Source: Mycolicibacter virginiensis
GTDB taxonomy: Bacteria; Actinomycetota; Actinomycetes; Mycobacteriales; Mycobacteriaceae
Assembly: GCF_022374935.2 (NCBI RefSeq)
Contig: NZ_CP092430.2
Coordinates: forward strand, 62,001-126,000
DNA length: 64,000 bases
Reading direction: 5' to 3'
In this document: positions 51,759 to 60,080 of the stretch, in pieces
How the letters are laid out: each line of letters starts with the position of its first letter
Position numbering within the stretch: the stretch's first letter is position 1
Notes under the pieces: model-generated
What the model saw: only the letters and a program-made list of their open reading frames with translations
Databases searched by the model: none
Told to the model about the DNA's origin: nothing
Position numbers and translations under genes: made by a program

Positions 51759-53221
51759 ACATCGGCATCATCGGCGCCGGGCCGGGCGGGCTGGCGCTGG
51801 GAATCCTGTTGCAGCGTGCGGGATTCTCCGACTTCACCATCTTCGACCGGGAGGACGGTGTCGGCGGCACCTGGCGGATCAACACGTATCCGGGGCTGGC
51901 CTGTGACGTCAAGTCACACCTGTACTCCTATTCCTTCGACCTGAATCCGCACTGGTCGCGGCAGTGGTCGCAGCAACCCGAGATCCTGGCCTATTTCGAG
52001 CGGTGCGCCGCCGACCACGGCCTGGCCGCGCACCTGCGGCTGCGCACCGAGATTCGCTCGGCCCGTTGGGAAGAAGACCGCCGCCAGTGGTGTCTGACCA
52101 CCGACACCGGCGCGCAGCATCGGTTCGACGTGGTGGTCTCGGCCGTCGGGCTGTTCACCCAGCCGGTGCTGCCCGATCTGATCGAAGAACAGCCCTTCGC
52201 CGGCACCGTGATGCATTCGGCGCGGTGGGACCATTCGGTGCCGATCGCCGGGGCGAAGGTCGCCGTGCTCGGGACGGGTTCGACCGCGGCGCAACTGCTG
52301 CCGGAGCTGGCCGAGGTCGCCGAGAAGGTGTACTCGCTGCAGCGGTCACCGACCTGGATCCTGCCCAAGCCGGACCGGCGCTACACCCCGCGGGAGCGAT
52401 GGGCCTTCGCCCGCATCCCATTGGCCAAACGGCTGTACCGGATGCGACTGTGGCTGCGCAGCGAGTCGAACATCTCGGTGATCGAGAACGGCAGCGACAA
52501 GACCCGGGAGTTCACCGATATCGCGCGAAAACTCTTGGACAGCACCATCGCCGACGAGCAACTACGCCAAGCGCTCACCCCGGATCACCCGCTGGGCTGC
52601 AAACGTCTGGTGTTCTCCTCGGACTACCTGCCCGCGCTGGCCCGACCCAACGTCGAAGTGGTGACCAGCCCGGCCCGGGCCCTGCGCTCCCGATCGGTGG
52701 TCACCGAGGACGGCACCGAGTGCGAGGTCGACGTGGTGGTCTGCGCCACCGGATATGCCGCTGCGGACTACCTCGGTCAGATCGAGGTGACCGGGGAGGA
52801 CGCCACCACGCTCAAGCAGGCCTGGCGGGACGGGCCGCGTGCTTACCTCGGTATGGCGATGCCCGGGTTCCCCAACTTCTTCATGCTCTACGGGCCCAAC
52901 ACCAACGTCGGCTCCAACAGCGTCATCTTCGTGCTGGAAGCCCAAGCGCGCTACATCGTGCGGGTGCTCAAACACCTTCGGCGCACCGGCAAGTCCTACG
53001 TCGCCGTGCGGCCGGCCGCGCTGGCCGACTTCATCACCAAGATCGACCGGTGGATGCACGGCACCGTGTGGACCACCCGCTGCAGCAACTACTTTCGTGC
53101 CGCCAACGGCCGGGTGGTCACCCAGTGGCCGCGCAGTGCCGGCGCCTTCTGGGCGATGACCCGCCGATTCCGGGCCGCCGACTTCACCTTCGAACCACCA
53201 GTCAGTGCGGATCGAAGGTGA
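51755..53221 (+). CDS. Baeyer-Villiger monooxygenase (flavoprotein), last of the operon
   Basis: A 488-residue flavoprotein: FAD site GIIGAGPGGLALG, GGTWRINTYPG, and NADPH site VLGTGSTAAQLLP. The type I Baeyer-Villiger fingerprint FxGxxxHxxxW(P/D) is present as FAGTVMHSARWD (about residues 148-159). It would convert a ketone to an ester or lactone using NADPH and oxygen. Together with the SMP-30 lactonase this suggests ring opening through a lactone. Its end overlaps the convergent alcohol dehydrogenase by 20 bases, the right border of the island. Confidence 0.85.
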   Translation: MNIGIIGAGPGGLALGILLQRAGFSDFTIFDREDGVGGTWRINTYPGLACDVKSHLYSYSFDLNPHWSRQWSQQPEILAYFERCAADHGLAAHLRLRTEIRSARWEEDRRQWCLTTDTGAQHRFDVVVSAVGLFTQPVLPDLIEEQPFAGTVMHSARWDHSVPIAGAKVAVLGTGSTAAQLLPELAEVAEKVYSLQRSPTWILPKPDRRYTPRERWAFARIPLAKRLYRMRLWLRSESNISVIENGSDKTREFTDIARKLLDSTIADEQLRQALTPDHPLGCKRLVFSSDYLPALARPNVEVVTSPARALRSRSVVTEDGTECEVDVVVCATGYAAADYLGQIEVTGEDATTLKQAWRDGPRAYLGMAMPGFPNFFMLYGPNTNVGSNSVIFVLEAQARYIVRVLKHLRRTGKSYVAVRPAALADFITKIDRWMHGTVWTTRCSNYFRAANGRVVTQWPRSAGAFWAMTRRFRAADFTFEPPVSADRR

Positions 53222-54317
53222 TGATCTGACGTACCGCGGTGCCGTCGGCGAGTGAGTCCATGGCCTCATTGATCTGCTCCAGCGGCACTGTCGCCGACAC
53301 CAGCCGCTCGACGGGGAGCCGGCCCGCTCGCCACAACTCCACGAAGCGAGGGATGTCACGCGCGGGGACCGCCGAACCCAGATAGCTGCCGATCAGTGAG
53401 CGTCCTTCGGCGACCAGACTCAGCGGGGACACACTGATCCGGGCGTCCGGCGGCGGCAGGCCGACGGTGATGGTGCGCCCGCCCGGCGCGGTCAGGCCGA
53501 TCGCGGTCTCCAGCGCGGCGGGGTGGCCCGCCGCCTCGATCACCACCGGGGCGCGCACGCCGGCGTCGAGTGCCTGCTGCGGCGTGTAGGTGCGGTGCGC
53601 GCCCAACGCGGTTGCGGCGGCCATCTTGTCCGGCAGCCGGTCGATCGCGATCACCTGCACGCCATCGTGGGCCAGCGCGGTCAGCACCGCGGCCATCCCG
53701 ACCCCGCCGAGCCCGACCACCGCGACGGTGCCACCGGGCGCCGGACGGCCGACGTTGAGTACGGCGCCGCCGCCGGTCAGTACCGCGCAGCCCAGCAGGG
53801 CGGCCACTGTCGGCGGCACGTCGTCGGGAACCGGCACCGCGCTGGCCGCACTCACCACCGCATGCGTGGCGAACCCGGAGACACCCAGGTGGTGGTAGAC
53901 GGTCTGGTCGGCGCGGTGCAGCCGCAGCCCGCCGCCGAGCAGAGTGCCCGCGCCGTTGGCGGCGCTGCCGGGCTCGCACGGCGCCATGCCGTCGGTGGCG
54001 CACGCCGCGCAGTACCCGCAGCGCGGCAGGAAGGTCAGCACCACCCGCTGGCCGGGGCGCACCCCGGTGACCCCGGCGCCGACCGCCTCCACGATGCCGG
54101 CGGCCTCGTGGCCGAGCAGCATCGGCACCGGTCGCACCCGGTTGCCGTCGACCACCGACAGATCGGAGTGACAGACCCCGGCGGCCTCGACGCGCACCAG
54201 CAGCTCGCCCTCGCCGGGCGGGGCCAGCTCCACCTCCGTCACCGTCAGCGGGCGCGAGGCGGCGTAGGGGCGAGGCGCACCGATCCGCTCCAGTACGGCC
54301 CCGCGGATCGCGATCAT
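53202..54317 (-). CDS. adhE1: Zinc-dependent alcohol dehydrogenase (AdhE1/Rv0162c-like)
   Basis: A 371-residue MDR enzyme with both zinc sites: catalytic CHSD and GHEAAG, and the structural four-cysteine loop PRCGYCAACATDGMAPCEPG; NAD site VAVVGLGGVGMAA. The class is like formaldehyde/aryl-alcohol dehydrogenases. The ATG at 54317 leaves 14 bases to the divergent thioesterase ATG, so the promoters overlap coding sequence or start codons. Order matches Rv0162c-Rv0163-Rv0164. Confidence 0.83.
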   Translation of the reverse strand: MIAIRGAVLERIGAPRPYAASRPLTVTEVELAPPGEGELLVRVEAAGVCHSDLSVVDGNRVRPVPMLLGHEAAGIVEAVGAGVTGVRPGQRVVLTFLPRCGYCAACATDGMAPCEPGSAANGAGTLLGGGLRLHRADQTVYHHLGVSGFATHAVVSAASAVPVPDDVPPTVAALLGCAVLTGGGAVLNVGRPAPGGTVAVVGLGGVGMAAVLTALAHDGVQVIAIDRLPDKMAAATALGAHRTYTPQQALDAGVRAPVVIEAAGHPAALETAIGLTAPGGRTITVGLPPPDARISVSPLSLVAEGRSLIGSYLGSAVPARDIPRFVELWRAGRLPVERLVSATVPLEQINEAMDSLADGTAVRQIITFDPH

Positions 54318-54331
54318 GCTGGAATACAACC

Positions 54332-54787
54332 ATGAGTGTCCCGCCCGCGCCGGAAGGGTTGACCAGCCAGGACTTTCCGGTGCACTGGCCGGTGCTGACC
54401 CGCTGGGCCGACAACGACATGTTCGGCCACCTCAACAACGCGGTGTACTACCAGCTGTTCGACACCGCGATCAACGGCTGGATCGCCGCCCATGTCGATA
54501 TAGACCCGGTCGCGATGCCCGAGCTGGGGGTGGTCGCCGAATCGGGCTGCCGATTCCTGGGCGAACTCGCCTTCCCGGACCGGCTGGCGGTGGGGCTGGC
54601 GGTGACCCGGCTGGGGCGCAGCAGTGTCACCTACCGGCTCGCGGTGTTCCGCACACCGGATGACGCCGGCGCCGTCCCGCTGGCCGCGCTCGGGCACTGG
54701 GTGCACGTCTATGTCGACCGCACCACCCGGCGGCCGGTGCCGATCCCCGACGGTATTCGCGCGTTGCTGGCCACCGCCCAGGTTTAG
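54332..54787 (+). CDS. 4HBT-type hotdog acyl-CoA thioesterase (Rv0163-like)
   Basis: A 151-residue single hotdog domain. The catalytic segment TRWADNDMFGHLNNAVYYQLFD has the DxxxxH pattern of 4-hydroxybenzoyl-CoA-type thioesterases. It hydrolyses an acyl-CoA. It is the first of a rightward set leading into the mce1 operon. Confidence 0.82.
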   Translation: MSVPPAPEGLTSQDFPVHWPVLTRWADNDMFGHLNNAVYYQLFDTAINGWIAAHVDIDPVAMPELGVVAESGCRFLGELAFPDRLAVGLAVTRLGRSSVTYRLAVFRTPDDAGAVPLAALGHWVHVYVDRTTRRPVPIPDGIRALLATAQV

Positions 54788-54823
54788 CTCGGCGGCAGTT
54801 TCGTCGGTGGCTATGCTCGGCGG

Positions 54824-55264
54824 GTGCCGCTCGTGAGTAAGACCGTCGAAGTCGCCGCCGACGCCGCCACGATCATGGGGATCGTGGCCGATTTCGAGGC
54901 GTACCCGCAGTGGAACGAAGAGGTCAAAGGGATTTGGGTGCTGGCGCGCTACGACGACGGCCGGCCCAGCCAGCTGCGGCTGGATGCGTCCTACTCCGGC
55001 TTCGACGGCACCTTCATCCAGGCGGTGTACTACCCCAGCGCGACCCAGATCCAGACCGTGCTCCAGCAGGGCGATCTGTTCAGCACGCAGGAGCAGCTGT
55101 TCTCGGTGGTCGAGATCGGCCCCACCACGTTGCTCACCGTCGACATGAACGTCGAGACCGAGATGTCGGTGCCCAAGCCGATGCTCAAGAAGGCCTTCAG
55201 CAACGCATTGGACTACCTGGCTGACAATCTCAAACGGCGCGCCGAAGAACTGGCTTCGGGCTAG
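54824..55264 (+). CDS. SRPBCC/polyketide-cyclase-like protein (Rv0164-like)
   Basis: A 146-residue START/SRPBCC fold protein (VSKTVEVAADAATIMGIVAD start, FEAYPQWNEEVKGIWVL). It binds a hydrophobic ligand. The GTG at 54824 was taken; a second GTG three codons on is possible. In M. tuberculosis mce1R and then fadD5 follow Rv0164; here fadD5 starts 20 bases after it, with no room for mce1R. Confidence 0.8.
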   Translation: MPLVSKTVEVAADAATIMGIVADFEAYPQWNEEVKGIWVLARYDDGRPSQLRLDASYSGFDGTFIQAVYYPSATQIQTVLQQGDLFSTQEQLFSVVEIGPTTLLTVDMNVETEMSVPKPMLKKAFSNALDYLADNLKRRAEELASG

Positions 55265-55284
55265 CACGAAGCGGGAGACCCGAA

Positions 55285-56973
55285 TTGAGCCACCCAACCG
55301 TCGACCCCGCCGAGCAGCCCTACCGCGCTCGTCGACAGAACTGGGTCAACCAGCTGGACCGGCACGCGCTGATGACACCGGACGCCCCGGCACTGCGGTT
55401 CCTGGGCCAGACCACCACCTGGTCGCAGCTGCGTGATCGGGTTGGCGCGCTGGCCGACGCCCTGAGCCGCCGCGGGGTTCGCGCCGGTGACCGGGTGATG
55501 ATCCTGATGCTCAACCGCACCGAGTTCGTCGAGTCGGTGCTGGCCGCCAACATGCTGGGCGGGATCGCGGTGCCGGTCAATTTCCGGCTCACCCCGCCGG
55601 AGATCGCCTACCTGGTCACCGACTGCGAGGCCAGGGTGCTGATCACCGAACCGGCACTGGTGCCGGTCGCCGCCGGTGTGCGAGAGCTGACCGGACTGCT
55701 GGACCACGTGGTGGTGGCCGGCGGTTCAGCGAGGCTCGACGGAGGAGAGGCGAAGCTGGGACCGCCGCATGAGCCCGGAGCGCCGGCCGATGAGGCGGCG
55801 GGCCTGCTCGCCTACGAAGACCTGATCAGCGAGACAGGCGAGCCGCACGCCCCGGTGGACATCCCCAACGACTCACCGGCCCTGATCATGTACACCTCGG
55901 GGACCACCGGCCTGCCCAAGGGAGCGGTGCTCACCCACACCAACCTGGTCGGTCAGACGATGACCGCGCTGCACACCGCCGGAACCGGCACCTCCGACGT
56001 GGCCTTCATCGGTGTGCCGTTCTTCCACATCGCCGGTGTGGGCAACCTGTTGCCCGGCATGTGGCTGGGCATCCCGACCGTCATCAACCCCCTCGGCGCT
56101 TTCGACGCCGGCCAACTGCTCGACGTGCTGGCCGCCGAGAAGGTCACCGGCATCTTCCTGGTGCCGGCTCAATGGCAGGCGGTCTGCGCCCAGCAGCAGG
56201 CCAACCCGCGCGACATCCGGTTGCGGACCATGTCGTGGGGTGCGGCGCCGGCCTCCGACGCCTTGCTGCGACAGATGGCCGAGACCTTCCCCGGCACCAA
56301 GATCCTGGCGGCCTTCGGGCAGACGGAGATGTCGCCGGTGACCTGCATCCTGCTCGGCGAGGACGCCACCAGAAAGCTCGGTTCGGTCGGCACGGTCATC
56401 CCGACCGTCTCGGCCCGGGTGGTCGACGAGCAGATGAACGACGTCGCGGTCGGCGAGGTGGGCGAGATCGTCTACCGGGCGCCCACCCTGATGAGCGGCT
56501 ATTGGAACAATCCGGAGGCCACCGCCGAGGCCTTTGCCGGCGGCTGGTTCCACTCCGGCGACCTGGTCCGGATGGATGAAGAGGGCTACGTCTGGGTGGT
56601 CGACCGCAAGAAGGACATGATCATCTCCGGTGGCGAGAACGTGTACTGCGCCGAAGTGGAGAACGTGCTGGCCGATCACCCCGATATCGCCGAGGTCGCC
56701 GTCATCGGCCGCCCGGACGAGCGATGGGGCGAGGTACCGATAGCGGTCGCCGCGCTGTCCCGGGCCGGCCTCACCCTGGCCGACCTCGACGATTTCTTGA
56801 CCAAGCGGCTGGCGCGCTACAAGCACCCCAAGGCGCTCGAGATCGTCGACGCCCTGCCCCGAAACCCGGCCGGGAAAGTGCTCAAAACGGAACTGCGCAT
56901 TAACTACGGGACGGCTCAGGGATCCGAGCGGGGCAGCACCCCAAGCGATGCCGCGCGAAACACCGATGAGTGA
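55285..56973 (+). CDS. fadD5: Fatty acid-CoA ligase FadD5
   Basis: A 562-residue acyl-CoA synthetase of the AMP-binding family: P-loop MYTSGTTGLPKGAV, AFGQTEMSPV, YRAPTLMSGYWNN, FHSGDLVRMDEEGYVWVVDR and the C-terminal catalytic Lys in PRNPAGKVLKTEL. The sequence is very close to the remembered Rv0166, the first gene of the mce1 operon. It has a TTG start at 55285 with a GGGAG site. A segment rich in Gly/Pro near residues 152-175 (ARLDGGEAKLGPPHEPG) looks inserted compared with Rv0166. It activates fatty acids recycled through Mce1. Confidence 0.9.
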   Translation: MSHPTVDPAEQPYRARRQNWVNQLDRHALMTPDAPALRFLGQTTTWSQLRDRVGALADALSRRGVRAGDRVMILMLNRTEFVESVLAANMLGGIAVPVNFRLTPPEIAYLVTDCEARVLITEPALVPVAAGVRELTGLLDHVVVAGGSARLDGGEAKLGPPHEPGAPADEAAGLLAYEDLISETGEPHAPVDIPNDSPALIMYTSGTTGLPKGAVLTHTNLVGQTMTALHTAGTGTSDVAFIGVPFFHIAGVGNLLPGMWLGIPTVINPLGAFDAGQLLDVLAAEKVTGIFLVPAQWQAVCAQQQANPRDIRLRTMSWGAAPASDALLRQMAETFPGTKILAAFGQTEMSPVTCILLGEDATRKLGSVGTVIPTVSARVVDEQMNDVAVGEVGEIVYRAPTLMSGYWNNPEATAEAFAGGWFHSGDLVRMDEEGYVWVVDRKKDMIISGGENVYCAEVENVLADHPDIAEVAVIGRPDERWGEVPIAVAALSRAGLTLADLDDFLTKRLARYKHPKALEIVDALPRNPAGKVLKTELRINYGTAQGSERGSTPSDAARNTDE

Positions 56974-57132
56974 GGTGGCGGCACGTTACTCTCCGGTAGG
57001 AAGCCCGCGTAGGTTCCGCCCGTTCGATGTCCTTCTCACGGAGACATCAGGTATGGTCCGATGGTCGCCAAGGGCACTTCGGGCCGATAAGGTGACGCGG
57101 GTCTCGCTGAACGACGGACGGGAGAAGACACT

Positions 57133-57192
57133 GTGCGACGCGGTTCCTTGCTGAGTCGTGCGGCGGGATTTCTGGTGAGGGGGGTGGTGTGA
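57133..57192 (+). CDS. Possible 19-residue leader peptide before yrbE1A
   Basis: A GTG-started frame encoding VRRGSLLSRAAGFLVRGVV whose TGA overlaps the yrbE1A start as GTGTGA. Overlap of a short leader with the first permease gene would couple their translation. It may also be a chance frame. The surrounding 56974-57188 region separates fadD5 from yrbE1A and must contain any internal promoter; I see no clear boxes. Confidence 0.25.
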   Translation: MRRGSLLSRAAGFLVRGVV

Positions 57193-57992
57193 CGGCTCCA
57201 GCGCGTCCTCGTGTCGCCGACTTCCTCCGGGATCGGGTGCTGCCGCCGCTGATCATGGTCGGCGGATTCTTCAGAATGTGTGCCCTGACCGCCCGCGCGC
57301 TTTTCGTACGCCCGTTCCAATGGCGCGAGACCCTGCAGCAGGGCTGGTTCATCACCAGTGTCGCCATCATTCCGACCATCGCGGTCGCCATTCCGCTGAC
57401 CGTGCTGCTGGTCTTCACACTGAATATCCTGTTGGCGCAGTTCGGTGCTGCCGACGTTTCCGGCGCCGGCGCCGGTATCGCCGCCGTCACCCAGTTGGGG
57501 CCGCTGGTCACCGTGCTGGTGGTCGCGGGCGCCGGCTCCACCGCGATCTGTGCCGACCTGGGTGCGCGCACCATCCGCGAGGAGATCGACGCGATGGAGG
57601 TACTCGGCATCGATCCGATCCATCGACTGGTGGTCCCCCGGGTGATCGCCGCGACCGTGGTGGCCTTGCTCCTCAACGCCTTGGTGATTGTGATCGGCTT
57701 GACCGGCGGCTTCCTCTTCGGTGTCTACCTGCAGAACGTGTCCGGCGGCGCCTATCTGTCCACGCTGACTCTGCTCACCGGGCTGCCCGAGGTGGTCATC
57801 TCGACGGTGAAAGCCAGCGTGTTCGGACTTATCGCGGGCTTAGTCGGCTGCTATCGCGGACTTACCGTCCGCGGCGGCTCCAAGGGTCTGGGCACCGCCG
57901 TCAACGAAACAGTCGTGCTGTGCGTGCTTGCGTTGTTCGCCGTGAACGTGGTGCTGACCACCATCGGCGTGAAGTTCGGAACGGGGACCTGA
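57189..57992 (+). CDS. yrbE1A: Mce permease subunit YrbE1A
   Basis: A 267-residue MlaE-like integral membrane permease: spans near residues 50-75, 95-120, 150-180, 200-225 and 240-265, with the family signature REEIDAMEVLGIDPIHRLVVPRV (the EExDA motif that contacts the ATPase). It works with YrbE1B and the ATPase MceG to import fatty or mycolic acids. The GTG at 57189 was taken. Confidence 0.92.
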   Translation: MTAPARPRVADFLRDRVLPPLIMVGGFFRMCALTARALFVRPFQWRETLQQGWFITSVAIIPTIAVAIPLTVLLVFTLNILLAQFGAADVSGAGAGIAAVTQLGPLVTVLVVAGAGSTAICADLGARTIREEIDAMEVLGIDPIHRLVVPRVIAATVVALLLNALVIVIGLTGGFLFGVYLQNVSGGAYLSTLTLLTGLPEVVISTVKASVFGLIAGLVGCYRGLTVRGGSKGLGTAVNETVVLCVLALFAVNVVLTTIGVKFGTGT

Positions 57993-57993
57993 C

Positions 57994-58863
57994 ATGTCGA
58001 CATCGACAGTAGTTCGGGGACGCTTTCCCGGGCTGGTTGCGAACTACCAGCGCTACGTCGGGATGGCCGGCCGCGGACTCGAAAGAAGCGGCCGGCTCGG
58101 CTGGTTCTCGGTAACCGCCCTCCGGCAGATCCCGTGGGCGCTGCGCCGGTACCGCACCGAGACGCTGCGTCTGGTCGCTGAACTGGGCATGGGCACCGGC
58201 GCCATGGCCGTGATCGGCGGCACCGTCGCCATCATGGGCTTCGTGATGCTGGCCGGCGGCTCGCTGATCGCGATCCAGGGCTTCACCTCGCTGGGCAACA
58301 TCGGTGTGGAGACCTACACCGGTTTCGCCGCGGCCTTGGTCAACGTCCGTGTGGTCGGCCCGGTCAACGCCGGTATCGCCCTGGCTGCGACGGTCGGGGC
58401 GGGAGCCACTGCCGAACTCGGCGCGATGCGCATCAGCGAGGAGATCGACGCCCTCGAAGTGATGGGGATCAACTCGATCGCCTACCTGGTGTCCACCCGC
58501 GTGGTGGCCGGCTTCACCGTGATCATCCCGCTGTACGCACTCGCGCTGATCATGGCGTTCGCCGCACCGCAGATCGTCACCACACTGTTCTTCGGACAGT
58601 CGTCGGGTACCTACGACCACTACTTCCGAACGTTCTTGCGGCCCGACGATGTGTTCTGGTCGTTCATTGAAACGATCTTGATCGCGGTGGTGGTCATGGT
58701 CACCCACTGCTATTACGGCTTCAACGCCAGTGGTGGTCCGGTCGGCGTCGGTGCCGCGGTGGGCCAGTCGATGCGCCTGTCCCTGATCACGGTGCCCACA
58801 GTCGTGCTGCTCGCAGCGTTGGCGCTCTACGGCGTCGACCCCAACTTCAACCTAACGATGTGA
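57994..58863 (+). CDS. yrbE1B: Mce permease subunit YrbE1B
   Basis: A 289-residue permease partner of YrbE1A, with the signature SEEIDALEVMGINSIAYLVSTRVV and multiple membrane spans. It starts one base after the yrbE1A stop. Its stop overlaps the mce1A GTG (GTGA), so the chain is translationally coupled. Confidence 0.92.
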   Translation: MSTSTVVRGRFPGLVANYQRYVGMAGRGLERSGRLGWFSVTALRQIPWALRRYRTETLRLVAELGMGTGAMAVIGGTVAIMGFVMLAGGSLIAIQGFTSLGNIGVETYTGFAAALVNVRVVGPVNAGIALAATVGAGATAELGAMRISEEIDALEVMGINSIAYLVSTRVVAGFTVIIPLYALALIMAFAAPQIVTTLFFGQSSGTYDHYFRTFLRPDDVFWSFIETILIAVVVMVTHCYYGFNASGGPVGVGAAVGQSMRLSLITVPTVVLLAALALYGVDPNFNLTM

Positions 58864-60080
58864 CGCGTATGGCAACCGGGAAGCAGAACAAAGTGCACAA
58901 CCCGCCGTTCCGGCTCGCGGGCGTGGTGACCTTCGCCGTCCTGGCGCTGATCGGCGGCCTGGTCTACGGCCAGTTCCGTGGGGCCTTCACGAAGACGACG
59001 TCGCTGACCATGGTCGCCCCGCGCGCCGGTCTGGTGATGGACCCGGGCGGACCGGTGACCTACAACGGCGTCCAGATCGGGCGCGTGGCCGACATTGCGC
59101 CGACCGAGTACGAGAACAAGCCGGCCGCCAAGTTCACCCTCGACGTGAACCCCAAGTACCTCAAGCTGATTCCGTCCAACGTCAAAGCCGACATTTTGGC
59201 TACCACGCTGTTCGGCAACAAGTACGTGTCGCTGACCGCCCCGGAACACCCGGCGCGGGAACGCATCACCAGCAAGAACATCATCGCGACGTCGGTGACG
59301 ACGGAGCTCAACACGCTGTTTGAGACCATCAACAACCTGTCCGAGCACGTGGACCCGATCAAGCTGAACCTGACGCTGCACGCCGCAGCCGAGGCGCTGA
59401 CCGGGTTGGGCGACAAGCTCGGCGAATCGCTGGTCAACGGCAACGCGATTCTCGACGACGTCAACGCGCGGATGCCGTCCTTCCGCCGCGACCTGAAGGG
59501 TTTCGCAACCCTGGGCGAGGTCTACGCCGACGGCGCACCGGATCTGGTCGGCTTCCTGGACTCCTCGGTGGTGACCGTCAAGACCATCACCAACCAGCAG
59601 AAGGAACTGGACGCCGCGTTGCTGGGCGCCGCCGGGGTGGGCAACCTCGGGGCGGATGTCACCCAGCGGTTCGGGCCGTACTTCCGTGCGCAGTTCTCCG
59701 ACCTGGTCTCGGTGTCGGCGCTGTTGGACGAGTACAGCCCGGAACTGTTCTGCGCCATCCGCAACCTGGCCAATGGAGGACCCAAGGTCTACGACTTCCT
59801 GGGCGGCGACGGCTACTCGCTCGCCACCAACAGTGAGCTGGTCGGTCCGGCCAACCCCTACATCTACCCCGAGAACCTGCCGCGTTACAACGCCCGGGGT
59901 GGGCCCGGCGGTGCGCCGGGCTGCTGGCAGGAGATCACCCACGACTTCTGGCCGGCGCCTTACCTGGTGGCCGACACGGGAGTCAGCCAAGCGCCCTACA
60001 ACCACTTTGATACCGGATCGCCCCTGGCCATTGATTACGTCTGGGGTCGCCAAGTCGGGGATTACACGATCAACCCATGA
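58860..60080 (+). CDS. mce1A: Mce1A lipid-transfer protein
   Basis: A 406-residue Mce protein: one N-terminal span (about residues 18-38), an MCE/MlaD domain (about 45-125, with VTYNGVQIGRVADI), and a long helical region that forms the channel in the hexamer, then a Cys-containing C-terminus (YSPELFCAIRNL). The GTG start at 58860 overlaps yrbE1B; an ATG three codons later is possible. It carries lipid across the periplasm with Mce1B-F. Confidence 0.92.
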   Translation: MTRMATGKQNKVHNPPFRLAGVVTFAVLALIGGLVYGQFRGAFTKTTSLTMVAPRAGLVMDPGGPVTYNGVQIGRVADIAPTEYENKPAAKFTLDVNPKYLKLIPSNVKADILATTLFGNKYVSLTAPEHPARERITSKNIIATSVTTELNTLFETINNLSEHVDPIKLNLTLHAAAEALTGLGDKLGESLVNGNAILDDVNARMPSFRRDLKGFATLGEVYADGAPDLVGFLDSSVVTVKTITNQQKELDAALLGAAGVGNLGADVTQRFGPYFRAQFSDLVSVSALLDEYSPELFCAIRNLANGGPKVYDFLGGDGYSLATNSELVGPANPYIYPENLPRYNARGGPGGAPGCWQEITHDFWPAPYLVADTGVSQAPYNHFDTGSPLAIDYVWGRQVGDYTINP

